Positions 1 through 5,765 are shown, counted from the first letter of the stretch. The stretch: DNA of 6,020 bases from Ruminococcaceae bacterium UBA3710 (GCA_002371985.1 DFHZ01000120.1:1-6020), one strand, 5' to 3'. The notes: a model not told the origin generated them from the sequence alone. Numbers and translations are program-made.

Positions 1-10
1 GGAATTGTGT

Positions 11-36
11 CGCAGCAATCGGAGTTGTGCGTTTTT
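11..36 (+). terminator. Probable intrinsic terminator, first of a tandem pair
   Basis: Positions 11-18 can pair with 25-31 (CGCA, a bulged G15, then CAA against TTGTGCG), giving seven pairs around a six-base loop. Five T follow at 32-36. It should stop transcripts from a gene left of the window. The bulge and short T-run make it weaker than the hairpin just downstream. Confidence 0.5.
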
Positions 37-38
37 CA

Positions 39-68
39 GTGCGTACGCTTCGGCTTACGCACTTTTTT
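39..68 (+). terminator. Intrinsic terminator with UUCG tetraloop, second of a tandem pair
   Basis: GTGCGTA (39-45) pairs perfectly with TACGCAC (56-62). Inside it, after one C/T mismatch, two GC pairs close a C(UUCG)G tetraloop, a very stable RNA loop. Six T follow at 63-68. This is a textbook rho-independent terminator for an upstream gene outside the window. It lies only 20 nt before the start of the small gene at 88, leaving little room for a promoter between them. Confidence 0.8.
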
Positions 69-87
69 GATTAAGGGGAAAATATAA

Positions 88-255
88 ATGAAATGCGAAA
101 ACTATTTTTGTATTTATGAAACAAACGGGAATTGCATTTTAAAAGAAGTATCGTTAGATATTAACGGAACATGCGAAGAGTGCATTTATCCGTCAATAAG
201 TCAAGAATTATTAGAAAAGGAAAAGAAAAGGGTACTCAGCGAATTAGATTTTTAG
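88..255 (+). CDS. Small cysteine-rich protein, 55 aa, function unknown
   Basis: An ATG at 88 preceded by AAGGGGA (about 9 nt upstream) opens a 55-codon frame ending TAG at 253-255. The protein has five cysteines: C3, C8, C16, C29 and C32, spaced C-x4-C-x7-C-x12-C-x2-C, with aromatic and Asn/Gly residues between them and a charged, probably helical tail (residues 39-55, rich in E, K and L). There is no signal peptide or membrane segment, so a cytoplasmic metal-binding or zinc-ribbon-like mini-protein is the natural guess. The spacing recalls short Cys-rich Firmicute families such as DUF1540, but I cannot assign it. No promoter is visible between the terminator ending at 68 and the start, so it may depend on read-through. 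The overlapping longer frame at 171-356 has no ribosome binding site and is a shadow. Confidence 0.7.
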   Translation: MKCENYFCIYETNGNCILKEVSLDINGTCEECIYPSISQELLEKEKKRVLSELDF

Positions 256-309
256 GTCGAGAGGCTCTACACCAAATACGCAGTCGAGAAGCTCGACACC
301 AAATACGCA
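256..309 (+). repeat. 27-bp tandem repeat, two copies, each with a small hairpin
   Basis: Copies at 256-282 and 283-309 are directly adjacent and differ at two of 27 positions (G263/A290 and T268/G295). Each begins GTCGAGA and ends ACACCAAATACGCA. In copy 2 the first 15 bases form a perfect 6-bp hairpin, GTCGAG-AAG-CTCGAC; in copy 1 this stem has one mismatch. The array starts at the first base after the TAG of the small gene. A related sequence occurs on the other strand directly after the tRNA-Leu CCA end (5731-5765), so this is probably a dispersed repeat family. Confidence 0.8.
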
Positions 310-365
310 TAATTTTGTTTTGGTTAAATTTTAATGTTTATACCTTGCGTTTATAGATTTGATTA

Positions 366-419
366 AATATTGATATTTTAACAGGCAGATAATATCTGCC
401 CCTACAAAGCATCAATATT
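366..419. repeat. REP-like element with nested inverted repeats
   Basis: An inner perfect palindrome, GGCAGATA-A-TATCTGCC (384-400), sits inside an outer 9-bp inverted repeat, AATATTGAT (366-374) against ATCAATATT (411-419). The core followed by CCTAC resembles short palindromic intergenic repeats that I recall from clostridial genomes. It lies between the small gene and the ABC operon promoter and has no T-tract, so it is not an obvious terminator. Copies elsewhere in the genome are needed to prove that it is a repeat family. Confidence 0.6.
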
Positions 420-425
420 GCATTG

Positions 426-454
426 TTGACTAATATATTCATAAGTATTATAAT
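426..454 (+). promoter_or_regulatory. Sigma-A type promoter of the ABC transporter operon
   Basis: TTGACT (426-431) and TATAAT (449-454) are separated by exactly 17 nt. This matches the vegetative consensus at 11 of 12 positions. The start of transcription is expected near 461, giving a leader of about 24 nt that contains AGGAG (473-477) before the ATG at 485. A strong housekeeping promoter is expected. Confidence 0.85.
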
Positions 455-484
455 GATTAAGTAATAATTCCGAGGAGAAGTTAT

Positions 485-1189
485 ATGTTAAAAATAGAAC
501 ACTTAACAAAAATTTACGGAGATAAAAAAGCGGTTGACGACCTTAATATACATATAAACCCCGGCGAAATCTACGGTTTTATAGGTCATAACGGTGCGGG
601 AAAGACGACAACTCTTAAAAGTGTTGTCGGAATTTTAAAATTTGACGAGGGCGAAATTTATGTTGACGGCGTTTCTATAAAAAATGACCCCGTAGCAGTA
701 AAGAAAAAAATCGCTTATATACCCGATAACCCTGATTTATATGATTTTATGACAGGTATTAAGTACCTTAATTTTGTTGCGGATATTTACGGTGTTTCAG
801 CAGAGGATAGAACAAATCTTATAGAAAAATATGCGGATATTTTCGGTCTTACAGCCGACCTTGGTGCTTCTATTTCCTCTTATTCTCACGGTATGAAGCA
901 AAAACTTGCCATTATATCCGCTTTTATACACTCGCCTAAACTTATTATTATGGATGAGCCATTTGTAGGTCTTGACCCGAAAGCGGCACATTCGCTGAAA
1001 GAAATGATGAGGCAGGTTTGTAGTAACGGCGGTGCCATATTCTTTTCAACCCATGTTTTGGAGGTTGCCGAAAAGTTATGCGATAAGGTTGCTATCATTA
1101 AGCAGGGCAAACTTATAAAATCGGGAACTATGGAAGAGGTTAAGGGCGACGAAAGTCTTGAGGCCGTATTCCTTGAAATGGAGGAATAA
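485..1189 (+). CDS. ABC transporter ATP-binding protein, EcsA-like / ABC-2 exporter type
   Basis: This is the cytoplasmic ATPase of an ABC system and should power the membrane protein encoded next. At 234 residues it is a single nucleotide-binding domain. Visible motifs are Walker A GHNGAGKT (34-41), signature YSHGMKQ (133-139, replacing LSGGQ), Walker B LIIMDE (153-158), D-loop GLDP (162-165) and switch His190 in STHVLE. The Q-loop position reads YIPDNPDLYDF (78-88), with Asp where most ABC ATPases have Gln. As I recall, an acidic residue here and the PF-GLDP stretch are features shared with EcsA-like ATPases. The start is supported by GAGGAGA about 8 nt upstream. The gene ends 2 nt before the permease, whose GGAGG lies inside this reading frame, so the two are probably translationally coupled. 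Substrate and direction cannot be read from the sequence; export or a regulatory envelope role is inferred. Confidence 0.95.
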   Translation: MLKIEHLTKIYGDKKAVDDLNIHINPGEIYGFIGHNGAGKTTTLKSVVGILKFDEGEIYVDGVSIKNDPVAVKKKIAYIPDNPDLYDFMTGIKYLNFVADIYGVSAEDRTNLIEKYADIFGLTADLGASISSYSHGMKQKLAIISAFIHSPKLIIMDEPFVGLDPKAAHSLKEMMRQVCSNGGAIFFSTHVLEVAEKLCDKVAIIKQGKLIKSGTMEEVKGDESLEAVFLEMEE

Positions 1190-1191
1190 AA

Positions 1192-2796
1192 ATGATTAAG
1201 GCTTTGCTTAAAAAACAGTTCGCCGAGATTTTTAAATCATACTTTGTAAATCAAAAAACCGGAAAAGCAAGGTCAAAGGGTGCAACTATCGGCTTATTTG
1301 TCTTGTTTGCTTTTCTTATGTTCTTTTTAGGTTTCGTATTTTTCGGTATGGGTATGATGCTTTCGGAATTTCTTAAAATGCCCGGTTTTGAATGGCTTTA
1401 CTTTGCCCTTATGGGAATTGTAGCGATTTTTTTCGGTCTTTTCGGAAGTGTTTTCAACACCTACGCAAGTCTTTATATTGCAAAAGATAACGACCTGCTT
1501 TTATCTATGCCGATACCTGTAAAATACTTGCTTATTTCAAGGCTTACAAGTGTTGTAGGGTTGTCGCTTCTTTATACATCTTCGGTCCTTATCCCTGCAA
1601 CGGTTGTTTATCTTATTATCGGAAGGCTTAGTGTATTGGCACTTATTTTCCAAATCATACTTGTATTTGCGGTTTCCCTGTTCGTATCGGTTTTATCCTG
1701 CCTTTTAGGGTTTGTTGTTGCAGTTATTTCTTCAAAACTTAAAAACAAAAGTTTTATAACCGTTATTATTTCGGTTGTGTTTATAGGTGTTTATTATTTC
1801 TTTTGTTTCAGAATGAGCGATATTATAAAATCAATTTTTCTAAACAGCGATTCCGTAGTCAAAGGCATTAAGGTATGGGGAAATTTGTTTTATCTCATAG
1901 GAATGGCATCTATGGGTAAAGTAGTTCCTATGATTGTTTTTACGGCTATTACGATAATCGCCTTTATTCTTTGTTTTATAGTTCTTTCAAAAACTTTTAT
2001 AGGTATTTCTACATTTAATAAGGGAGAAAAGAAGACCGTTTATAAGGCAACAACCGAAAAACAGTCTACACTTGAATCAGCCCTTATTAAAAAGGAATTT
2101 AAGAGGTTTACATCAAGTGCAACATATATGCTTAACTGCGGTCTCGGTGTTATAATTATGCCTGTTATCGCCGTAATTGCGATAATTAAAAGAAGTACGA
2201 TTTTAGAAATTTTAGGACAGATTAAAACCGAAACTCCGGGATTTTATAAGATTATTCCGATAGTAATTATTGTTGCCGTTTCTCTAATGACTTCTATGTC
2301 AAGCATTTCGGTGCCTTCTATCTCGCTTGAGGGTAAAAATCTGTGGATATATAAATCTTTGCCGATAGAGCCATCAAAGATTTTAAATGCCAAAATAAAA
2401 CTGCATATATACATTACCGCAGTTCCCGTTATACTGACCTCGATTATACTCGGCTTTTCGGCAGGTCTTGACTTTTCTATAATAATTCTTATGTCGGTTT
2501 TCCTTTATATTTATGTTTATTTCGGCGGAACTTTAGGTCTTATTTTGGGACTTGTAAAGCCAAATCTTAATTGGGTTACCGAAACGACACCGATTAAGCA
2601 GAGTATGCCTATATTCCTTAATATGATTATAGGCTTTGCCGTTCCGGCTGTTATTATGCTTGTCGGGTATTTCACAATAGAACTAATCGGTCTTGAAGTT
2701 TTTATCTCCGCCATTATTGTTGTTTTTGCCCTCGCTACAAGATTGCTCGGAAATTGGGTAAAAACAAAGGGTGTAGAAATATTTGAAAATCTTTAA
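1192..2796 (+). CDS. Large ABC-2 type permease (PF16949-like), two-half architecture
   Basis: A 534-residue integral membrane protein with about 12 hydrophobic segments, roughly at residues 32-57, 68-95, 115-143, 148-180, 187-206, 245-270, 317-333, 353-372, 406-425, 427-454, 474-495 and 500-518. It should be the membrane partner of the preceding ATPase. Length and context fit the clostridial family I know as Pfam ABC_tran_2 (PF16949). The two halves resemble each other: ALLKKQF (4-10) against ALIKKEF (297-303), and NDLLLSMPIPVKYLLISRL (100-118) against KNLWIYKSLPIEPSKILNAK (382-401). This suggests an internal duplication, so one chain might supply both transmembrane halves of the transporter. 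GGAGG at 1180-1184 is 7 nt before the ATG. The substrate is unknown. Family assignment is from memory of the pattern; the membrane and ABC-2 nature is clear. Confidence 0.88.
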   Translation: MIKALLKKQFAEIFKSYFVNQKTGKARSKGATIGLFVLFAFLMFFLGFVFFGMGMMLSEFLKMPGFEWLYFALMGIVAIFFGLFGSVFNTYASLYIAKDNDLLLSMPIPVKYLLISRLTSVVGLSLLYTSSVLIPATVVYLIIGRLSVLALIFQIILVFAVSLFVSVLSCLLGFVVAVISSKLKNKSFITVIISVVFIGVYYFFCFRMSDIIKSIFLNSDSVVKGIKVWGNLFYLIGMASMGKVVPMIVFTAITIIAFILCFIVLSKTFIGISTFNKGEKKTVYKATTEKQSTLESALIKKEFKRFTSSATYMLNCGLGVIIMPVIAVIAIIKRSTILEILGQIKTETPGFYKIIPIVIIVAVSLMTSMSSISVPSISLEGKNLWIYKSLPIEPSKILNAKIKLHIYITAVPVILTSIILGFSAGLDFSIIILMSVFLYIYVYFGGTLGLILGLVKPNLNWVTETTPIKQSMPIFLNMIIGFAVPAVIMLVGYFTIELIGLEVFISAIIVVFALATRLLGNWVKTKGVEIFENL

Positions 2797-2819
2797 TTCT
2801 TTATTATAAGGAGAAGATT

Positions 2820-3413
2820 ATGAAAAAATTATTGTTGATTTTATTTGTTGTTATTTTTGTGTTTTCTGCTTGCTCTTGCAGTGTAAAGAACACCGAGCCC
2901 CAAAGACAAGATACATCGGATGTATCTTCAGTTGTTTCGGAAAAAGAGCCCGAAACCATTCCACTTGTAATAGCAAAAGAACTTTTCGACAGGAATATAA
3001 GAGCACTTGAAGTTTTTAATTTGTCAAAACTTGACTATGAGGAAGAGCCGGTCGAGGGGACATTTTGCCCTGTAAAGGACGCAAGATTTAAAACTTTTGC
3101 CGACTTGGACGAATATGTAAGAGCAACCTTTGTTAAAGATGTTGCGGATAGCCTTTTAATTGAGAGAGGCCTTTATAAGGATATAAACGGCGTGTTCTGT
3201 ATTGACATTTCAAAGTTAGAGGGCAGAGGCTATTATGTAAGTTGGGTAGACTATGATTTGGAAATAGTAAAGGGCGATGAAAATACCTGCGAATTTACCG
3301 TTACGGGATCTATTGAAGAGCCGTCAAACGACCCTCAAAGTGAGCCATATAAAAAGACAGCCAAAGCCAAAAATGTAGACGGTACTTGGTTGCTTCAGGA
3401 ATTAGTATTCTGA
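2820..3413 (+). CDS. Small lipoprotein, possibly IseA-like (DL-endopeptidase inhibitor family)
   Basis: A 197-residue predicted lipoprotein. K2-K3 and the hydrophobic stretch 4-17 lead to a lipobox FSA-C18 (C20 is a second candidate), so it should be anchored on the outer face of the membrane. Residues 21-47 form a Ser/Glu/Thr-rich linker. Residues 48-197 form one globular domain with FCPVKDARFKTFADLDEYVR (82-101), INGVFCID (122-129), YDLEIVK (145-151), CEFTVTG (157-163) and a final DGTWLL (187-192). This layout (PV-D-RFKT, then D-NG-C, then a beta-rich end closing with NG/DG-W) resembles the IseA/YoeB family that inhibits cell-wall DL-endopeptidases in Bacillus; I hold this as tentative. AAGGAGA (2808-2814) precedes the ATG and the gene follows the permease by 23 nt, so it is part of the same operon. 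It may instead be an unrelated lipoprotein accessory of the transporter. Confidence 0.85.
   Translation: MKKLLLILFVVIFVFSACSCSVKNTEPQRQDTSDVSSVVSEKEPETIPLVIAKELFDRNIRALEVFNLSKLDYEEEPVEGTFCPVKDARFKTFADLDEYVRATFVKDVADSLLIERGLYKDINGVFCIDISKLEGRGYYVSWVDYDLEIVKGDENTCEFTVTGSIEEPSNDPQSEPYKKTAKAKNVDGTWLLQELVF
2908..2928. repeat. Perfect 21-nt palindrome inside the lipoprotein gene
   Basis: AAGATACATC (2908-2917) and GATGTATCTT (2919-2928) are perfect inverted repeats around a single G. They fall in the part of the lipoprotein gene that encodes the low-complexity linker (about residues 30-37). A dyad DNA-binding site or a chance result of free codon choice in a linker are both possible. Confidence 0.5.
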
Positions 3414-3414
3414 T

Positions 3415-4089
3415 ATGAATGTAAGTGAAAAACTTTTAAAACTTGCAGATAAGGAATATGCTTCATTTTCGGCAAAACTGACACCGGGCGTTGACAGGGA
3501 AAAGTTTATAGGTGTTCGTGTTCCCGAACTTAGAAGTATTGCAAAAGATTTAGTAAAGACAAATACTTATCAGGGTTTTTTAAACGAATTGCCACACCGC
3601 TATTTTGACGAATTTATGCTTCACGGTCTTATTATTTCTCAAATCAAAGATTATGATACGGCGAAAGCGGAAGTGGATAGATTTCTGCCTTTTGTTGATA
3701 ATTGGGCGGTTTGCGATACTATGAACCCGAAAGTTTTCGGGAAAAACAGGGAAAGACTTATAAAAGATATTAAAATCCTGATAAAATCAAAAGAAACCTA
3801 TACCTGCCGTTTTGGTATAAAAATGCTTATGACTTATTTCCTCGATGATGATTTTAAAAGCGATTATCTTAAAATTGTTTCGGATATAAAGACAGAGGAA
3901 TACTATGTTAAAATGATGGTTGCGTGGTTTTTTGCAACGGCTCTTGCAAAGCAGTGGCAATCTACAATACCTTATATCGAAAAAAGGACTTTGGACGGTT
4001 TTACGCATAATAAGACAATACAAAAAGCGGTTGAAAGTTATAGAATTACGGAAGACAGGAAGAAGTATTTAAAGACTTTAAAAGTATAA
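3415..4089 (+). CDS. AlkD-family DNA alkylation repair protein (HEAT-like DNA glycosylase)
   Basis: A 224-residue soluble helical protein matching the DNA alkylation repair family (Pfam PF08713), whose AlkD members excise positively charged N3- and N7-alkylpurines by cleaving the glycosidic bond. Recognisable stretches are GVRVPELRSIAKDL (33-46), FDEFMLHGLII (64-74), FVDNWAVCDTMNPKVF (93-108), RFGIKMLM (132-139) and YYVKMMVAWFFATALAK (163-179). W97 and D101 have the W-x3-D spacing of W109/D113 in Bacillus cereus AlkD, and R132 and W171 are 39 apart like R148 and W187 there (residue numbers from memory), so the key residues seem present. The ATG starts 1 nt after the TGA of the lipoprotein gene. 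The nearest SD-like AGGA (3397-3400) is far upstream, so translation probably relies on coupling. Nothing links its cytoplasmic repair role to the transporter except co-transcription. Confidence 0.93.
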   Translation: MNVSEKLLKLADKEYASFSAKLTPGVDREKFIGVRVPELRSIAKDLVKTNTYQGFLNELPHRYFDEFMLHGLIISQIKDYDTAKAEVDRFLPFVDNWAVCDTMNPKVFGKNRERLIKDIKILIKSKETYTCRFGIKMLMTYFLDDDFKSDYLKIVSDIKTEEYYVKMMVAWFFATALAKQWQSTIPYIEKRTLDGFTHNKTIQKAVESYRITEDRKKYLKTLKV

Positions 4090-4092
4090 AAG

Positions 4093-4139
4093 TAGGGTAT
4101 AGACATAAATCTATACTCTGATTGATGTTTTAGGGTATA
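4093..4139. promoter_or_regulatory. Hairpin and TAGGGTATA repeats, possible operator
   Basis: TAGGGTATA occurs at 4093-4101 and again at 4131-4139, 38 nt apart. A near-inverted copy, TATACTCTG, lies at 4112-4120. The first copy and the inverted copy form a 10-bp stem (4094-4103 with 4110-4119, one G-T pair) around a six-base loop. The second direct copy lies between the -35 and -10 of the next promoter, where a bound repressor would act. The hairpin has no T-tract, so it is a poor terminator for the preceding operon, yet no better one is visible before the next gene. Confidence 0.4.
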
Positions 4140-4151
4140 ATATGTTATAAT
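4122..4151 (+). promoter_or_regulatory. Sigma-A type promoter of the transglutaminase-like gene
   Basis: TTGATG (4122-4127) and TATAAT (4146-4151) are separated by 18 nt. The -10 is perfect and the -35 matches four of six bases. A second perfect TATAAT at 4136-4141 has no good -35 at the right distance. Transcription would begin near 4158, about 24 nt before the TTG start. Confidence 0.65.
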
Positions 4152-4181
4152 GTTTTATAAACTGTTAAAGAGGGTGATGTC

Positions 4182-5570
4182 TTGAAAAAAAGAATAATAT
4201 CATTTGTTTTGATAATATCAGTAATTGTTTCAACTCTTTGCTCGTGTAAAAAGATTTTTGATAACCCGCTAAGCGAATTTGAGGTTTTAGAAGAAATTCA
4301 AATAAAAACAGACGACCTTTTTGATAGTATCGACGAGACTTTGGGAAACGCCGGAACACACCCTACCTTGCCCGAAAAGCCCGAAACTAAAACGGGAGAA
4401 ACCATAAATACCGACGAGGATATAAGAGAGCCTGTTTTTTCCGATTTTATAAACGATATAGGTTTTTCTGACAATAAAACCGTTCCCCAAAGTGATTATT
4501 ACCAGTATAATACTTTAAGCGGAAACGAAAAGGAACTCTATGAAAGAATTGCAAAAAAAATCTCTAAATCAAAATATATTGTAGATGTAAATGACCTTTC
4601 ACTCACCGAGGAGCAGGTGCTTTCGGTTTTCCAAAAGGTCTTGGCAGACTATCCGCAGTATTTTTATGTTTCAAAGAGTTGTATGGTCGCATACGGCTTA
4701 AGGAAAAGCAAAATCCGTGCGGTTATTTTAAGGTATACCGATGGCGATAATACCGACGAATTTGATAAAAATCTGAGCCTTGTAAGGGTCGCTGATCGTG
4801 ATATAATAAACCAAAAAATCGCTGCATTGCAGTCAGAGGTCAAAACCGTTGTTTCAAAAATAAACGGCAATCTCCCGAGTGTTTTAAAGGAAAAAATTAT
4901 TCACGACTATATAGTTAAATCCGTGAATTACGACACGCAAACCGCAGACAATGTAAAAAACTTGTATGTAACTTTGCCCCATGCTTTTGATTTGTACGGT
5001 GCGGTGGTCGAAAACAAGGCGGTTTGCGAGGGATATGCTAAACTTTTTCAATATCTTTGCTATAATGTAGGTATCAATTCAACCCAGATAATAGGAACGG
5101 GTAATAACGGAAATCATATGTGGAATGCAGTTTGCATTGATAATAAATGGTATCAGGTAGATGTTACATGGGACGATGCGGACGACTATATTTCTTATAA
5201 TTATTTTAACCTGACAAATGAAACTATGGGCAATGACCATACACCGGATTCGCTTGATATTTCGGTCCCTGAATGTAATAGCACGGCAAGTTCGTTTGAT
5301 AGTGTGTTTGCCGTTCGTATTAAGGATTTGAAAACCGACCCCGAAAACTATGAAAATGCGGTTTTGAATACGGCAAAGCTCGGCGATAAAGAACTCTATG
5401 TTTGCTTTGATGAAGATATAAGCAATGCTTCTTCTGATATAAAGTATATGAAAAGATATATGTTTAAAGAAAGCAGTGCTTTTAATAAGTACCTTAAAAA
5501 GCATGGAATAACACTTGAAAATTCCTTAATTCAAATAGGCAGGTATTATGTTTTAAATATAGAGTATTGA
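4182..5570 (+). CDS. Lipoprotein with transglutaminase-like (cysteine protease fold) domain
   Basis: A 462-residue predicted surface lipoprotein. KKR at 2-4, a hydrophobic stretch 5-19 and the lipobox LCS-C22 mark the signal peptide. Residues 27-105 form an acidic, Pro/Lys/Glu/Thr-rich linker. The catalytic domain of transglutaminase-core type (PF01841) lies around 235-335, with Cys282 in AVCEGYAKLFQYLC, His312 in GNHMWNAV and Asp327 in WYQVDVTWDD, the expected Cys-His-Asp triad. About 125 further residues follow. In bacteria such domains are often extracellular peptidases or amidases; the substrate here is unknown. The start is TTG: AAAGAGGGTGAT (4167-4178) is two bases from the ideal ribosome binding site, while the nearby ATG at 4177 meets a stop after two codons. 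An A8 run (4553-4560) in codons 124-127 is a possible slippage site. It has its own promoter and terminator and is probably monocistronic. Confidence 0.92.
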   Translation: MKKRIISFVLIISVIVSTLCSCKKIFDNPLSEFEVLEEIQIKTDDLFDSIDETLGNAGTHPTLPEKPETKTGETINTDEDIREPVFSDFINDIGFSDNKTVPQSDYYQYNTLSGNEKELYERIAKKISKSKYIVDVNDLSLTEEQVLSVFQKVLADYPQYFYVSKSCMVAYGLRKSKIRAVILRYTDGDNTDEFDKNLSLVRVADRDIINQKIAALQSEVKTVVSKINGNLPSVLKEKIIHDYIVKSVNYDTQTADNVKNLYVTLPHAFDLYGAVVENKAVCEGYAKLFQYLCYNVGINSTQIIGTGNNGNHMWNAVCIDNKWYQVDVTWDDADDYISYNYFNLTNETMGNDHTPDSLDISVPECNSTASSFDSVFAVRIKDLKTDPENYENAVLNTAKLGDKELYVCFDEDISNASSDIKYMKRYMFKESSAFNKYLKKHGITLENSLIQIGRYYVLNIEY

Positions 5571-5632
5571 TGTTGCGAAAAAGTCTATCACAGCGTATTT
5601 AATGAATATTGAATAATGCAAAATGAATAATA

Positions 5633-5676
5633 CAAAGCAAAAATCCTATCACGAAAGTGGTAGGATTTTTGCTTTG
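5633..5676 (+). terminator. Strong intrinsic terminator, probably bidirectional
   Basis: Twenty bases at 5633-5652 pair with 5657-5676 with only one G-T wobble, around a GAAA tetraloop closed by C-G. The stem carries AAAAA on the left (5639-5643) and TTTTT on the right (5666-5670), so a U-tract follows the GC-richer core hairpin in either direction. It lies 62 nt past the stop of the transglutaminase-like gene and can also catch leftward transcripts from the tRNA-Leu gene. Confidence 0.9.
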
Positions 5677-5717
5677 AATGTTCATATCGCAAGTTAAAAA
5701 CGCGAGAAACAGACTAT

Positions 5718-5762
5718 AAAAAATGAGAACCTCAATTACGCGAATTGCGTGTCGAGGCTCTC
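5718..5762 (-). terminator. Intrinsic terminator of the tRNA-Leu gene
   Basis: Read on the minus strand, GAGAGCCTC (5762-5754) pairs with GAGGTTCTC (5733-5725) through nine pairs including one G-U. Inside, ACGC and GCGT form a small second stem. A run of six T (5723-5718) follows after one A. The hairpin begins 3 nt after the tRNA CCA end, as expected for a single tRNA transcription unit. Confidence 0.7.
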
Positions 5763-5765
5763 GAC
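5731..5765 (-). repeat. Copy of the GTCGAG...CTCGAC hairpin repeat next to tRNA-Leu
   Basis: On the minus strand this stretch starts GTCGAG-AGC-CTCGAC, a perfect 6-bp hairpin, directly after the tRNA CCA. Aligned without gaps to plus-strand positions 283-317 it matches at 27 of 35 positions by my count, including GTCGAGA, CTCGACAC and TAATT. It overlaps the left arm of the tRNA terminator, so the two hairpins exclude each other. It belongs to the same family as the tandem repeat at 256-309. Confidence 0.55.

Noticed and set aside
1..74. Carboxy-terminal end of an upstream coding region (frame 3 stays open to TAA at 72-74)
   Set aside because: The open frame would run through two terminator hairpins, and the few residues before them are not recognisable. 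The upstream gene probably ends left of the window.
256..309. Possible CRISPR remnant
   Set aside because: The two 27-bp units are directly adjacent with no spacer and there are no cas genes in the window.
171..356. 61-codon plus-strand frame with an apparent repeated motif in its product
   Set aside because: It overlaps the better-supported small gene at 88-255 in another frame, has no ribosome binding site, and its internal repeat is simply the translation of the 27-bp DNA tandem repeat.
886..1110. Minus-strand frames inside the ABC ATPase and other genes
   Set aside because: They overlap strongly supported genes, have no start signals and show no recognisable protein features.
4094..4119. 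Hairpin as a rho-independent terminator of the four-gene operon
   Set aside because: The stem is AT-rich and is not followed by a T-tract; read-through into the next gene is possible. It is listed as a possible regulatory element instead.
5079..5504. 141-codon minus-strand frame
   Set aside because: It lies wholly inside the transglutaminase-like gene on the other strand; its product has no recognisable domain and there is no ribosome binding site or promoter for it.
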